A DNA stretch of 64,000 bases, from contig NZ_QNRR01000008.1 of NCBI RefSeq assembly GCF_003315205.1, positions 248,001 through 312,000 on the forward strand, read 5' to 3'. Each line of letters opens with the position of its first letter. Position 1 is the first letter of the stretch. Below, piece by piece: positions 8,972-18,204 of the stretch. The DNA comes from Roseimicrobium gellanilyticum. Its GTDB lineage: Bacteria; Verrucomicrobiota; Verrucomicrobiia; Verrucomicrobiales; Verrucomicrobiaceae. Below the pieces are notes generated by a model, which worked only from the letters and a program-made list of their open reading frames with translations, searched no databases and was not told the origin of the DNA. Made by a program: the position numbers and the translations under genes.

Positions 8972-10255
8972 TTATGGTGTAGAGACGGGTGCAACGCCTG
9001 TGAGCGTGTCACGCCCATCGGTGAGCCACTCAAGATTGAAGCGTACAAAGTGCAGTTCATCCCAGTAGTGCGTGCTGCCCTTCGGTCCACGCTCGTAGAT
9101 GTAGCCAATGGTCATGTCATCCAGAACCACCATGTCTGAGTAGGAGGAGGGGTGCGGCCAGATGGTCTTGCCTGCGGTCCACGTGGCGCCTTCATCGTAA
9201 CTGAGGCGCACGGTGAGATTGTAGCGTCCGTACGGGTGCTCGGCTTGTCGGAAGGGGGAGGCAGGACTGGAGAAGAGCAGGCGATTCTTTCCGAGATTCT
9301 CCGCGAGGGTGAGGCGTTCGATGGGGCCGTGGCAGCGTGGGGAGATGAGTTCCTCCGCGCGCTTCGGCGTGGTCCATGTCTCGCCACCATCGGTGCTCAG
9401 CGCGGTGAGGTGGCGGATGTTGTCTGGGGCATCGGTGTTGCTCTCGTTGCGGGACATGACCATGAGCGTGCCATCGGCGAGCTCCACGAGCTGGCATTCG
9501 CTGGTGTGCATGCCGATGTTTCCACCAAGCTTCCACGTGGTCCCGTGGTCATCACTGTAAAAGGAATGTGCGAAACTGCGCAGGCGTCCTTTGCCAATGT
9601 CCTCACGATGCCGTGCTGACACGACAAGCCTGCCTGCCTTGGGTCCCTGGCTGAGCTGCACCATGCCATTGCCCGGGCCGCAGCCATAGCGCTGATCCCA
9701 ATCCTTCTCCCACATCGCCATGCGGCCCTTGGGATTCGTGGGCTCCTCGGCATCCGGCTTGCCTTTGAGTGTGTCCCATTCCGGCTTCGTCACTTGTTCA
9801 TGGATGGAAACAGGTCCTTGCCAGGTGCGGCCGTGATCCGTGCTGGTGAAGTGGATGAACTGCTTCTTGTCACGCAGGAGGAAGAGCCACAGCTTTCCAT
9901 TGCTGCGGTCCATGCCCACGGTGATGTCCGTGGAGACGCGCTTCTCGTCGTCAAAGATCGTCTGCTCCTCGCCCCAGGTTGTGCCTTTGTCACCGCTGCG
10001 CTTCAGGACGATGTCGTGATTCCCGATGTCGCCGGGGCCATCGTTACGTTTCTCGGCGAAGACGAGGATGTCTCCGTTCTGCGCCTGAAGGATGGCGGGG
10101 ATGCGGTAGTTCGGCTTGTTGTCCGGCGTGACCGGGAAGAGGCCAACGGTCTGAAACAGTGGTTCCGCGGCATGGGTCATGGAAGACGCCAACACGAGTG
10201 CGCCGAAGGTGGCGGCGTGAAGGATGGAGCGATGGAGCTGACCGAGGGAAAACAT
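8972..10255 (-). CDS. secreted exo-alpha-sialidase (GH33-like), first gene of the operon
   Basis: 427 residues from the methionine preceding a signal peptide (MFSLGQLHRS...); the frame is open to 10390, but that extension has no signal-like character. It contains the RIP motif (PNYRIPAIL) and FAEKR, Asp boxes SGDKGTTW, STDHGRTW, YSDDHGTTW, STDGGETW and SYDEGATW, and a SSYSDMVVL segment, the full layout of a bacterial sialidase. It heads the run of six genes to 253, all with gaps of 15-120 bp. Its upstream region, shared with the divergent kinase gene, contains an 8-bp inverted repeat at 10312-10334. Confidence 0.85.
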   Translation of the reverse strand: MFSLGQLHRSILHAATFGALVLASSMTHAAEPLFQTVGLFPVTPDNKPNYRIPAILQAQNGDILVFAEKRNDGPGDIGNHDIVLKRSGDKGTTWGEEQTIFDDEKRVSTDITVGMDRSNGKLWLFLLRDKKQFIHFTSTDHGRTWQGPVSIHEQVTKPEWDTLKGKPDAEEPTNPKGRMAMWEKDWDQRYGCGPGNGMVQLSQGPKAGRLVVSARHREDIGKGRLRSFAHSFYSDDHGTTWKLGGNIGMHTSECQLVELADGTLMVMSRNESNTDAPDNIRHLTALSTDGGETWTTPKRAEELISPRCHGPIERLTLAENLGKNRLLFSSPASPFRQAEHPYGRYNLTVRLSYDEGATWTAGKTIWPHPSSYSDMVVLDDMTIGYIYERGPKGSTHYWDELHFVRFNLEWLTDGRDTLTGVAPVSTP

Positions 10256-10311
10256 GCCGGGATGAGGAAGCGTGAACGTGTGACAGGGAACGGTGCGCAC
10301 ACCTGGAACTA

Positions 10312-10334
10312 ACTGGTGAAGGTTGCTCACCAGT
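10312..10334. promoter_or_regulatory. candidate operator between sialidase operon and kinase gene
   Basis: A perfect inverted repeat, ACTGGTGA and TCACCAGT, separated by 7 bp, lies 57-79 bp upstream of the first sialidase gene and about 75 bp upstream of the divergent kinase. The size suits a dimeric regulator; the factor is unknown. Confidence 0.4.
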
Positions 10335-10384
10335 GACTCCATCGGACCTCGCCGGGCGTCAAACCTGCCCAGCCGGGGGACCTT

Positions 10385-10400
10385 TGGCATGATGGGTGCT
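10385..10400 (+). promoter_or_regulatory. candidate sigma-54 (-24/-12) promoter before the kinase gene
   Basis: TGGCATGATGGGTGCT matches the TGGCAYR-N4-TTGCW consensus at the -24 GG and -12 GC with exact 12-bp spacing; the -12 box is GTGCT. Transcription would start near 10411, so translation would begin at 10429 or later. It resembles the element at 14609-14624. Confidence 0.45.
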
Positions 10401-10407
10401 GTTTCTC

Positions 10408-12897
10408 ATGGAAGCGCGTCGCGCCCTCATGCTCTCCACATCAACTCGAAGCTCGCCTGCCAAGGCACCTGCCATGCTGGCCCTGGTGCTGGGGACACTG
10501 CTGTCCACGGTGCTGGCGGGGGTGCTCCGTCGTGGGCAGGATCACGTGTGGGTGGAAGAGGTGCGGAAGCTGGCGCAGGATCGTGCGGAGGTGATTCAAG
10601 GGCAAGTCCTCCGCTCCATGGAGGTACTGCACGCCATCGCTGCCTTCTTCGATGCGAATCCTGATGCTACACGCGCGGAGTTTCGCGTTTTTGTGGATCG
10701 CGCCCTTTCGAGGCAGCCGGAGCTGCAGGCCCTGGCGTGGGACCCGCGTGTGCCCGGGAGTGAGCGCACCGCATGGGAGAACCGCGCGCGTGCAGAGGGA
10801 TTCCCCACCTTTGGCTTCACGGAGGAGAAGTCTCATGAGGAAGGTGTCATCGTGCCAGCGGCGATACGCGAGGAGTACTTTCCCGTGTACTATCTGGAGA
10901 GCCTGCAACGGAATGTGGCGGCTCTCGGCTTCGATGTGGGCGCGGAACCAAAACGTCGCGAGGCCCTGGAGCGCGCGCGGGATACAGCTCTGCCTTGTGC
11001 CACCGTGCCCATCCGCCTGGCGCAGGAGCCTGGCTCGCAGAAGGGGTTCATTGTCTTCCTGCCGGTGTATTCCGTGAGACCGCCACCAGGGACCCAAGAG
11101 GCTCGTCGAGGGGCGTTGCGAGGTTTTGCCACCGCAGTCTTCCGCATCGGAGACCTGGTGAGTCTTTCCCTGCGTACCGTGGGGGAGAATGGTGTCGCAC
11201 TCTCCGTGCGTGATCAGGCGGATGGCTCGCTGCTCTACCGGCAGGTGGGTGAGAGGCTGCCGAATCGTCCCTCGTGGCAATCGTCCGTAGAGGTCGCGGG
11301 ACGGCACTGGACGTTGAGTTTCGAACCCATCGAAGGCTTCATTGCGCCGGCTTCGGACACGCTGCTGTGGCTTGCGCCTTGCAGCACCATGCTCATCACC
11401 CTGCTGCTCACGGGCTACCTGTGGAGCAGTGCGCGGCGTGCCTCGGAGCTCCGGCGTTCCCATGAATCGCTGGAATCCGAGGTGCATGTGCGAAAGCAGG
11501 CGGAGGCGGCCGCTGAGTCTGCCAACCGCGCGAAGTCCGAGTTCATTGCCAACATGAGCCACGAGATTCGCACGCCGATGAATGCCATCATTGGCTACTC
11601 ACAGATTCTCGCCCGCGATCCAGGGCTGCATCCGTTTCATCGGGATGCTGTGACCACCATCTTGAGCAGCGGTGATCATCTCCTGCACATCATCAATGAG
11701 ATTCTGGACCTCTCGAAGATCGATGCCGGGCGCATGGAACTGGAGCCGGTGGACTTCGATCTCACGGTGCTCGTTCGCGAATTGGAGGCGATGTTTCATC
11801 ACCCTTGCGAAGAGAAGAAGCTCGGCCTGCGCATGGAGGCCGCGGCTCTGGAGCAGCCTGTCTGGGTGCATGGAGATGAAGGCAAGCTGCGTCAGGTGCT
11901 GATCAATCTTCTGGCGAATGCGGTGAAGTTCACCGCGCGGGGCCGCGTGACTCTGCGTGTGCTGCAGGGAGAAGAAGGTCACTGGCGCTTTGAAGTGGAG
12001 GACACAGGCATGGGCATTGAGCCCGCTGTGCAGACGCAGATTTTCGAGCCTTTCCAACAGGGGCCGGCAGCACGGGGCAGGGGAGGTACAGGGTTGGGGT
12101 TGGCCATCGCACGGCGTCAGGTGGAGATCATGAAGGGGAAGCTGGAGGTGCGCTCCGAGCTGGAGGTGGGTTCGTGTTTCGCCGTGTCTGTGGAGCTGCC
12201 GCCTGCGGTGGTCGTCCGTGGCCATACGCCGCCCGTGCTTCGCGAGGTGAAGGGACTGGCAGACGGCTGCCGCGTGCGTGCGCTGGTGGTGGATGACATT
12301 GCGGAGAATCGTCAGGTGCTCTCCACCATGCTCACGCAGATTGGCTGTGAGGTGGTGCTGGCGGAGAATGGTCGCCAGGCTCTGGAAGCGGTGAGGGTAT
12401 CCCGACCGCAGATTGTCTTCATGGACATGCGCATGCCAGAGCTGGATGGCGTGGAGGCCACACGGCGCATCGCAGAGGAGTTCGGCGAGACGGGCGTGAA
12501 AGTTGTGGCCACGTCCGCTTCCGCGCTCTCGCATGAGAAGGAGCAGTACCTCAAGGCTGGTTGCGATGACTTTGTGGCCAAGCCGTTTCGTGCGGAGCGC
12601 ATCTATGCGTGCCTGCTGCACCTGCCTTCCGTCCGGTTCATCTATAAGGAGCGCGTCGCGCCGGATGAATCTGGGGATACGATTGACCTCCGGCAGGTTG
12701 CTCTGCCCGAGGATCTTGCCAGCCGTCTCGCGGTGGCGGCGGAACTGCACAGCGCCACCGTGTTGAAGAGCTGCCTGGGTGAAGTGGAGAAGCTGGGACC
12801 TGCGGGCGAACGCCTCGCGCAGCACCTGCGTGGCTTCCTCGCGAGCTATGACATGAAGTCCATCCAGCGACTCGTCGCCCAGATACCCATCACCTGA
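10408..12897 (+). CDS. hybrid sensor histidine kinase with CHASE sensor and receiver domain
   Basis: Membrane sensor of a two-component system. From the chosen start: a transmembrane helix at about 20-40, a CHASE-type extracytoplasmic domain at about 65-270, a second membrane helix at about 320-340, HisKA with His385 in [11 protein letters not shown], and HATPase_c with N-box [15 protein letters not shown] and GTGLGLAI. A receiver domain has Asp673 in VFMDMRMPE and a KPF lysine. The start is uncertain: GTG 10396, ATG 10408, ATG 10429 and ATG 10474 are possible, and the promoter-like site at 10385-10400 favours 10429. It ends 5 bp before an NtrC-type regulator, its probable partner. CHASE domains are known to bind small ligands; the ligand here is unknown. 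Confidence 0.9.
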   Translation: MEARRALMLSTSTRSSPAKAPAMLALVLGTLLSTVLAGVLRRGQDHVWVEEVRKLAQDRAEVIQGQVLRSMEVLHAIAAFFDANPDATRAEFRVFVDRALSRQPELQALAWDPRVPGSERTAWENRARAEGFPTFGFTEEKSHEEGVIVPAAIREEYFPVYYLESLQRNVAALGFDVGAEPKRREALERARDTALPCATVPIRLAQEPGSQKGFIVFLPVYSVRPPPGTQEARRGALRGFATAVFRIGDLVSLSLRTVGENGVALSVRDQADGSLLYRQVGERLPNRPSWQSSVEVAGRHWTLSFEPIEGFIAPASDTLLWLAPCSTMLITLLLTGYLWSSARRASELRRSHESLESEVHVRKQAEAAAESANRAKSEFIANMSHEIRTPMNAIIGYSQILARDPGLHPFHRDAVTTILSSGDHLLHIINEILDLSKIDAGRMELEPVDFDLTVLVRELEAMFHHPCEEKKLGLRMEAAALEQPVWVHGDEGKLRQVLINLLANAVKFTARGRVTLRVLQGEEGHWRFEVEDTGMGIEPAVQTQIFEPFQQGPAARGRGGTGLGLAIARRQVEIMKGKLEVRSELEVGSCFAVSVELPPAVVVRGHTPPVLREVKGLADGCRVRALVVDDIAENRQVLSTMLTQIGCEVVLAENGRQALEAVRVSRPQIVFMDMRMPELDGVEATRRIAEEFGETGVKVVATSASALSHEKEQYLKAGCDDFVAKPFRAERIYACLLHLPSVRFIYKERVAPDESGDTIDLRQVALPEDLASRLAVAAELHSATVLKSCLGEVEKLGPAGERLAQHLRGFLASYDMKSIQRLVAQIPIT

Positions 12898-12902
12898 TTC
12901 TG

Positions 12903-14402
12903 ATGAAGCCCCAAGCACGCATTCTGATAGTAGATGATACACCAGCCAGCCTCTCCCTGCTGGCCAGCGTGCTGGAGCCGCAGGGGCACGAGGTGCTCAC
13001 GGCCTCCCATGGCAAGGATGCGCTGCAGCTTGCTGCACGAGCCCTGCCGGACCTCATCCTGCTGGACGTGATGATGCCCGGGCACGATGGCTTCTCCGTG
13101 TGCCGCATGCTGAAGCGTGAGCCGGAGACAGCGCACATCCCAGTCATCTTCATCACCAGCCGGCAGGAGACGGAGAGTGTGCTGAATGGCTTCCGCGTGG
13201 GCGCCGTGGACTACATTGGCAAGCCGTATCAGGCGGAGGAGGTGGTGACGCGAGTGGCCACGCATCTGAAGATCAGCCTGCTCACGCGTGAGCTGCAGGA
13301 GCGCAATGCCGCCCTGGAGGAGGAGATGCGCCGCCGGAGTGAAGCGGAGCGCGCGAGGGAGCGTGCGGATCAGCGGCTCTCAACATTGATGTCGCGTGAA
13401 GCACAGCGCTGGGGGCTGGCGGGCTTTGTTGGTGAGAGCCCGCATCTGAAGCGGATCATCCAGGACATCGAGCGCTTGCAGCACTTCGGCAAAACGAGCG
13501 TGCTGGTCACCGGTGAGAGCGGTACGGGCAAGGAACTCGTGGCGCGTGCCATCCACCATCACAGCCCGCGTGCGTCGGGTGCGTTCATTCCGGTGAACTG
13601 CGTAGCGGTACCAGCGGAGCTCGCGGAGTCACTCTTCTTTGGCCACATGAAGGGTTCCTTCACGGGCGCAACTTCAGATCGGAAGGGCTACTTCGAGCTG
13701 GCAGATGGTGGCACGCTCTTTTTGGATGAAATCGGTGACATGCCTGCGACGCTGCAAGCGAAGCTGCTGCGCGTGCTGGAGGATGGCGAGGTGACGCCCG
13801 TGGGTGCAAACCAACCACGGCGCGTGGATGTGCGTGTGATCAGCGCCACGAATGCGAACCTGCCGGGGAAAATTGCGAGTGGGGACTTCCGCCAGGATCT
13901 CTACTTCCGGCTCGCGCGCTACGCTGTGCAGACGCCACCGTTGCGTGAGCGCCCCGAAGATCTGCCTCTGCTAGCGAAGCATTTCCTGCAGATGTTTTCC
14001 GATGAAATGGGCGTGCCAGTGCCAGGCATCACCGCGGAGGCACTGCGTACCCTGCAGAGTTATCCGTTTCCCGGGAACGTGCGTGAGATGAAGAATGTGA
14101 TGGAGCGCGCACTCATCCTCAGTGCGGGTGGACCGGTGCAGAAGGAGCACCTGCAGTTGTTTCAGGAGAGGGGAGCGGAGATTGAAATGGATGTCCGCGC
14201 GTACTCTGGTGGCGGTGTTCGTGGGGAAATGAGTTCTGGAACGCCATCGACGGCGTTGGAGGACATTCCTTTTGATCTCGAATCTGCCGAGCATGTGCTC
14301 ATTCAGCGCGCGCTGGAGCACACCGGTGGCAATGTCGCCGAAGCGGCAAGGCTGCTGAAGGTGAATCGGAGCCGGATTTACCGAAAGTTTCCGAATGCGT
14401 GA
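12903..14402 (+). CDS. NtrC-family sigma-54-dependent response regulator
   Basis: 499 residues, cytoplasmic. An N-terminal receiver domain has Asp55 in LLDVMMPG. A charged coiled-coil linker follows at about 125-165. The AAA+ sigma-54-interaction domain has Walker A GESGTGKE (204-211), the loop GSFTGA (251-256, a serine variant of GAFTGA) and Walker B TLFLDEIGD. A Fis-type helix-turn-helix ends the protein (NVAEAARLLKVNRSRIYRKF). Such proteins bind upstream sites and drive sigma-54 RNA polymerase with ATP. It is adjacent to the kinase and followed by candidate -24/-12 promoters for the porin and biuH genes, its likely targets. Confidence 0.93.
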   Translation: MKPQARILIVDDTPASLSLLASVLEPQGHEVLTASHGKDALQLAARALPDLILLDVMMPGHDGFSVCRMLKREPETAHIPVIFITSRQETESVLNGFRVGAVDYIGKPYQAEEVVTRVATHLKISLLTRELQERNAALEEEMRRRSEAERARERADQRLSTLMSREAQRWGLAGFVGESPHLKRIIQDIERLQHFGKTSVLVTGESGTGKELVARAIHHHSPRASGAFIPVNCVAVPAELAESLFFGHMKGSFTGATSDRKGYFELADGGTLFLDEIGDMPATLQAKLLRVLEDGEVTPVGANQPRRVDVRVISATNANLPGKIASGDFRQDLYFRLARYAVQTPPLRERPEDLPLLAKHFLQMFSDEMGVPVPGITAEALRTLQSYPFPGNVREMKNVMERALILSAGGPVQKEHLQLFQERGAEIEMDVRAYSGGGVRGEMSSGTPSTALEDIPFDLESAEHVLIQRALEHTGGNVAEAARLLKVNRSRIYRKFPNA

Positions 14403-14407
14403 TTAAG

Positions 14408-14474
14408 AAAGTAGCTACGGCTTTAGCCGTACGGTCTGCGACGCCGCTCATTCGACTGAAGTCGAAGCTACTTT
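14408..14474. repeat. compound inverted repeat (outer arms plus two internal palindromes)
   Basis: Outer arms AAAGTAGCT (14408-14416) and AGCTACTTT (14466-14474) enclose ACGGCTTTAGCCGT (14417-14430) and TTCGACTGAAGTCGAA (14451-14466). It begins five bases after the regulator stop codon and could end that transcript. A related single hairpin lies at 40804-40830. Confidence 0.7.
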
Positions 14475-14489
14475 GAAGGCAGTCGCCTC

Positions 14490-14531
14490 TGCAACGCCAC
14501 ACCGTGTTGCACCACGCAACATCTGCAACAC
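14490..14531. promoter_or_regulatory. candidate enhancer (upstream activator) site for the NtrC-type regulator
   Basis: GTGTTGCA (14504-14511) and TGCAACAC (14524-14531) form a perfect 8-bp inverted repeat, with further TGCAAC and GCAAC half-sites at 14490 and 14516. The cluster sits about 105-145 bp upstream of the start predicted from the -24/-12 element at 14609, the usual distance for an enhancer-binding protein. Confidence 0.45.
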
Positions 14532-14608
14532 TTCCCATGGTCACCTTTGTTAGGTGGTTGTGTGCGTAAGTGTCTCGATGCCAGTGAAAAACGACTCACT
14601 GCGTCACT

Positions 14609-14624
14609 TGGCATCGCCTGTGCA
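14609..14624 (+). promoter_or_regulatory. candidate sigma-54 (-24/-12) promoter of the porin gene
   Basis: TGGCATCGCCTGTGCA has the -24 TGGCA and -12 TGCA boxes with exact GG-to-GC spacing. The predicted transcription start is near 14635, leaving a leader of about 43 bases before the ATG at 14678. A sigma-54 activator is encoded immediately upstream. Confidence 0.6.
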
Positions 14625-14677
14625 AATCCTCGCACGCGCCGACACCGAACACTCCCACACAAGCTCCATCAACACCC

Positions 14678-15622
14678 ATGAATCTACTCCCCAAGAAGTG
14701 TCTCTCCCGCAGTCTCGCTGCTTTGGCGATGGCTGGCGCTCTGGCCTCAGGTACTCCACAGCTCTTCGCTGGCACACCCAGCACCAAGGCCGTGGCTCCG
14801 GTCGAAATGAAACCTGCTGAGCCTTGGATCCACGCGTTGCTGCAAGTCGACATCTCCGATCATTACATCACGCCTCGTGGTCTGAATGTGGAGAACGAAG
14901 GTGTCATCTTCCAGCCGCTCTTCCTCGTCTTCTGGACGCTCTACTCCGAGCCGGATGCCTTCCTGCAGGACATCACCCTGACCACCGGGGTGTGGAGTTC
15001 CTTCCATACGAATGAATCGGGCGCCGATCCCGGGCACTGGAATGAGTTCGACCCCATCGCGGGACTTGGCTTCAAGTTCGATGGAGGCGTGAAGCTCGAT
15101 GTGAACTACACGGCCTTCAAGAGCATGGTGGATTCCTATCCCACCTCGCAGCACCTGGAGGTGAAGCTTTCCTATGATGACTCCAAACTCTGGGGCGGCG
15201 GCTTTGCGCTGAATCCCTGGGTCGCGTACTGGCAGGAACTCGAAGACAAGGCCACGGTCGTCTTCGACCCTTCTACCTCAGACGAGTCCTTCTACTTCAC
15301 CATTGGTATCAATCCCGGCTTCAAGGCGGGTCCGGTGAAGTTTGAGTTTCCCACCTTCATCAACCTGGTGGATGACGACTTCTACCAGCAGTTCGACGGC
15401 AGTCCCGGTGGCGATGGGCTCGCGGTCTTCTGCACGGGGGTGAAGGCCAGCATCCCGCTCACCTTCATCCCGAAGGACATGGGCTTCTGGACCCTCTATG
15501 CCGGCGTGAAGTACTACCACCTGGACAATCAGGGCCTGCTGGATGGCAACTCGGTGCTGACCGCAAACGAGCATCGCGATGACCTCGTCCAGTTCCACGG
15601 CGGCATTTCCATCTTCTTCTAG
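14678..15622 (+). CDS. outer-membrane beta-barrel protein (porin-like)
   Basis: 314 residues with an N-terminal signal peptide ending near QLFA. The mature part is rich in alternating aromatic and polar segments (FWTLYSEPD, VKLDVNYTAF, HLEVKLSYDDSKLWGGG, LYAGVKYYHL) and ends GGISIFF. A C-terminal phenylalanine is the outer-membrane assembly signal in diderm bacteria. Repeated D/N/G turns fit a barrel of roughly 12 strands. It probably admits a small solute and sits between the two-component system and the hydrolase-permease genes, preceded by a candidate sigma-54 promoter. I do not recognise a named family, and substrate specificity is inferred only from position. Confidence 0.7.
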   Translation: MNLLPKKCLSRSLAALAMAGALASGTPQLFAGTPSTKAVAPVEMKPAEPWIHALLQVDISDHYITPRGLNVENEGVIFQPLFLVFWTLYSEPDAFLQDITLTTGVWSSFHTNESGADPGHWNEFDPIAGLGFKFDGGVKLDVNYTAFKSMVDSYPTSQHLEVKLSYDDSKLWGGGFALNPWVAYWQELEDKATVVFDPSTSDESFYFTIGINPGFKAGPVKFEFPTFINLVDDDFYQQFDGSPGGDGLAVFCTGVKASIPLTFIPKDMGFWTLYAGVKYYHLDNQGLLDGNSVLTANEHRDDLVQFHGGISIFF

Positions 15623-15687
15623 GCGCGGAGGTTGCTCCATGAGCCGCAGAACTGCCCAAACCCACTGACTGACTGGAGACCCCTGCT

Positions 15688-16362
15688 ATGGACACCGCGA
15701 ACATTGCTGCCGAACCTTATCCCTTCGAATTCAAACCGGACAAGTGTGCCCTGCTGATCATCGACATGCAGCGGGACTTCCTGGAGCCGGGTGGATTCGG
15801 TGAGATGCTGGGCAACGATGTCTCGCAACTCCGTCGCACCATTGAGCCGAACAAAAGGCTGCTTGATGCGTGGCGCGCTGCGGGACTCCAGGTCATGCAC
15901 ACACGTGAAGGCCATCGTCCCGACCTCAGCGATCTGCCGCCTGCCAAGAAGGTGCGCGGAAAGAGCGAAAAGACCATCGGTGATGAAGGCCCCATGGGCC
16001 GCATCCTCATCCGTGGCGAGGCTGGGCATGACATCATTCCCGAGCTCTATCCACTCCCGGATGAGCCGGTGATCGACAAGCCGGGCAAGGGCGCGTTCTT
16101 CGCCACGGATCTCCAGGCCATCTTGCAGAATCGAGGCATCCAGCAGCTCGTGGTCACGGGTGTCACCACGGAGGTGTGTGTGAATACCACCGTGCGTGAG
16201 GCCAATGACCGTGGCTACGAGTGCCTCGTGCCGGAGGACTGCGTGGGCTCCTACTTCCCCATCTTTCAGGAGATGGGGCTCAACATGATCAAGGCCCAGG
16301 GCGGCATCTTCGGCTGGGTCACGACCTCTGGAGAGATCATAGCGGCCGTGGGCCATGCCTAG
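15688..16362 (+). CDS. isochorismatase-family cysteine hydrolase, paralogue of the downstream BiuH-like enzyme
   Basis: 224 residues, cytoplasmic. The family triad is visible as Asp26 (LLIIDMQRDF), Lys131 (VIDKPGKGAF) and Cys164 (TTEVCVNTT). It shares long stretches with the gene at 18205 ([18 protein letters not shown]...[17 protein letters not shown]), so the two are paralogues. It lacks the [13 protein letters not shown] block of the second enzyme. Related enzymes hydrolyse biuret, triuret, ureidoacrylate or similar amides; I suspect a ureide such as triuret, but the substrate cannot be fixed from sequence. It lies 65 bp after the porin gene and 85 bp before the permease start. Confidence 0.82.
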   Translation: MDTANIAAEPYPFEFKPDKCALLIIDMQRDFLEPGGFGEMLGNDVSQLRRTIEPNKRLLDAWRAAGLQVMHTREGHRPDLSDLPPAKKVRGKSEKTIGDEGPMGRILIRGEAGHDIIPELYPLPDEPVIDKPGKGAFFATDLQAILQNRGIQQLVVTGVTTEVCVNTTVREANDRGYECLVPEDCVGSYFPIFQEMGLNMIKAQGGIFGWVTTSGEIIAAVGHA

Positions 16363-16447
16363 GGGGCATCATTTCCGTCACCATCATCATCATCACATCA
16401 CTTCATATCAGCACGCATCATCAAGCATCAATGCAACTGCTACCACC

Positions 16448-18040
16448 ATGAGCACTTCAGCCACCCTCAAGCCAAAAATCTGGGTCCCGGGCGATTGGAA
16501 CGCCTTCTTTGGATTTGGGACCAACATCCTGGTAAATCTTCTGACCCTCACAGGACTTCTCTTGTATGTGGTGAAGATGCCAGGGGATGTGGTCTTTGGC
16601 CGCATCCTGCCAGCATGCGGCGTCATGCTCTGTCTCAGCACCGTCTACTATGCATGGCTGGCCTACAAGCTTGCGAAGAAGACCGGTCGTACTGATGTGT
16701 GCGCCCTGCCTTCCGGGACCAGCGTGCCGCACATGTTTGTGGTGACCTTTGTCATCATGCTGCCCATCACACTCAAGACGGGAGATCCCATCAAGGGGTG
16801 GGAGGCAGGTCTTACCTGGGTATTCATCCAGAGCTTCGTCCTCATGCTGGGGGGATTTGCGGCGCCCATCATCCGCAAAATCACCCCTCGTGCCGCGCTG
16901 CTCGGTACGCTGGCGGGTGTTTCCATCAGCTTCATTTCCATGCGGCCCGCACTCGAAATGTTCATGACACCGGTGATTGGCATCACCTGCTTCGCCATCA
17001 TCCTACTGAGCTGGTTTGGTGGTGTGCGCTACTTCCGGGGTATTCCCGCGGGTCTCATCGCCATTGGTGTGGGCACACTCATGGCCTGGGGCTCCAATCT
17101 CTTCGGCTTGAACTACGGTGGCATGACCTTGGAGAAGCTCGGGCAATCGTTCACCGGCTTTGGTTTCTCGGTTCCGATTCCGGCCTTTGACCACATCTTC
17201 TCCGGGTTTGAGTTCCTGGGTGTGATTCTGGTCACGGCCATCCCCTTCGGTATTTACGACCTCGTGGAGGCCCTGGATAATGTGGAGAGCGCGGCGGTGG
17301 CAGGTGATGAGTTTCCCACCACTCGGGTGCTCACGGCCGATGGTGTCATCAGCCTCATCGGCTGCTGCCTGGGCAATCCCTTCATCAATGCCGTATACAT
17401 TGGCCACCCCGGTTGGAAGTCGATGGGCGGGCGCATAGGCTACTCTGCTGCCACGGGCATTGCAGTACTGGTGTTATGCATCTTTGGAATTGTCTCGCTG
17501 ATGTCTTCATTGATTCCGCTGGTGGCGATCTCACCGATTCTGCTCTACATCGGCATGTTGATTGGTGCACAGGCCTTCCAGGAAACGCCCAAGTCGCATG
17601 CGCCGGCCGTTGTGCTTGCGCTGTTCCCTCACCTTGCGGCGTGGGCGAAGGTGCTCATCGACAACTCCCTTGGCGCTGCCGGTACGAATGCTGCCGCCGT
17701 GGGTTTCGACAAGATGGGCCAGGTGGGCGTGCTTTATCACGGCCTGGAGATTCTGGGAGGTGGTGCGATTCTCAGTGGGGTCATTCTTGCGGCCATCGCG
17801 GTGTTCATCATCGACCGGAAGTTCTGGAATGCCGCCGCCTTCGCGGGCACGGGTGCGGTGCTCACCTTCTTTGGCCTGATGCATGGTGAGCACATTGGTG
17901 TGGCCCAGTCACCCGTGGTCACGGTGGCCTATCTCATGGTAACGGTGGTCCTTGTCGGTTGCGCGAAGTTCGCCGTGGTAGCCCCGAAGCCTGTGGAGGA
18001 GCCGGAGGAGGAACACGGCGCCCTGCCGGACGCTGCCTGA
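16448..18040 (+). CDS. NCS2-type (xanthine/uracil-like) permease
   Basis: 530 residues with about 12 hydrophobic helices in the inner membrane. Segments such as ALPSGTSVPHMFVVTFVIM and AVAGDEFPTTRVLTADGVISL resemble the nucleobase transporter family and its AzgA-like relatives, which import purines, pyrimidines or similar heterocycles with protons. I chose the ATG at 16448 because the upstream extension in frame is a low-complexity stretch with six histidines and no domain character. Its position between two amidohydrolases that act on urea-like compounds suggests it imports their substrate or a ureide precursor. A hairpin follows at 18125-18154. Confidence 0.8.
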   Translation: MSTSATLKPKIWVPGDWNAFFGFGTNILVNLLTLTGLLLYVVKMPGDVVFGRILPACGVMLCLSTVYYAWLAYKLAKKTGRTDVCALPSGTSVPHMFVVTFVIMLPITLKTGDPIKGWEAGLTWVFIQSFVLMLGGFAAPIIRKITPRAALLGTLAGVSISFISMRPALEMFMTPVIGITCFAIILLSWFGGVRYFRGIPAGLIAIGVGTLMAWGSNLFGLNYGGMTLEKLGQSFTGFGFSVPIPAFDHIFSGFEFLGVILVTAIPFGIYDLVEALDNVESAAVAGDEFPTTRVLTADGVISLIGCCLGNPFINAVYIGHPGWKSMGGRIGYSAATGIAVLVLCIFGIVSLMSSLIPLVAISPILLYIGMLIGAQAFQETPKSHAPAVVLALFPHLAAWAKVLIDNSLGAAGTNAAAVGFDKMGQVGVLYHGLEILGGGAILSGVILAAIAVFIIDRKFWNAAAFAGTGAVLTFFGLMHGEHIGVAQSPVVTVAYLMVTVVLVGCAKFAVVAPKPVEEPEEEHGALPDAA

Positions 18041-18124
18041 TGAAGCCCGCTCCTGCTCCACACGATCACCCTCTTCTGCTCATTACTCCTTTCTTCGTTG
18101 TGCCTGGTCTGGTGTGAAAAAACG

Positions 18125-18154
18125 GGCGATCCGGTGGGAAACTGCCGGATCGCC
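18125..18154. terminator. hairpin between permease and biuH
   Basis: A perfect 10-bp stem, GGCGATCCGG and CCGGATCGCC, with a 10-base loop. A run of six A precedes it and only a short T-rich stretch follows, so it would end minus-strand transcripts better than plus-strand ones. It may instead be a regulatory structure. Confidence 0.45.
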
Positions 18155-18168
18155 ATTTCATGTCCTCT

Positions 18169-18184
18169 TGGAACATCAATTGCT
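18169..18184 (+). promoter_or_regulatory. candidate sigma-54 (-24/-12) promoter of biuH
   Basis: TGGAACATCAATTGCT carries a full TTGCT -12 box and TGG at -24 with exact spacing; one -24 base (C to A) departs from consensus. The start would be near 18195, only about 10 bases before the ATG at 18205, an unusually short leader. If real, it excludes translation starts upstream of 18205. Confidence 0.5.
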
Positions 18185-18204
18185 TTCTCTTTTCCATCTC
18201 AAGT

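Noticed and set aside
10348-10384. GTG start for the kinase at 10396
   Set aside because: It overlaps the -12 box of the candidate promoter at 10385-10400; ATG 10408 or 10429 is preferred.
16355-16447. In-frame upstream extension of the permease with six consecutive histidines
   Set aside because: The stretch is low-complexity CAT/CAC repeats; the conserved protein begins at ATG 16448, so the histidine run is probably untranslated leader.
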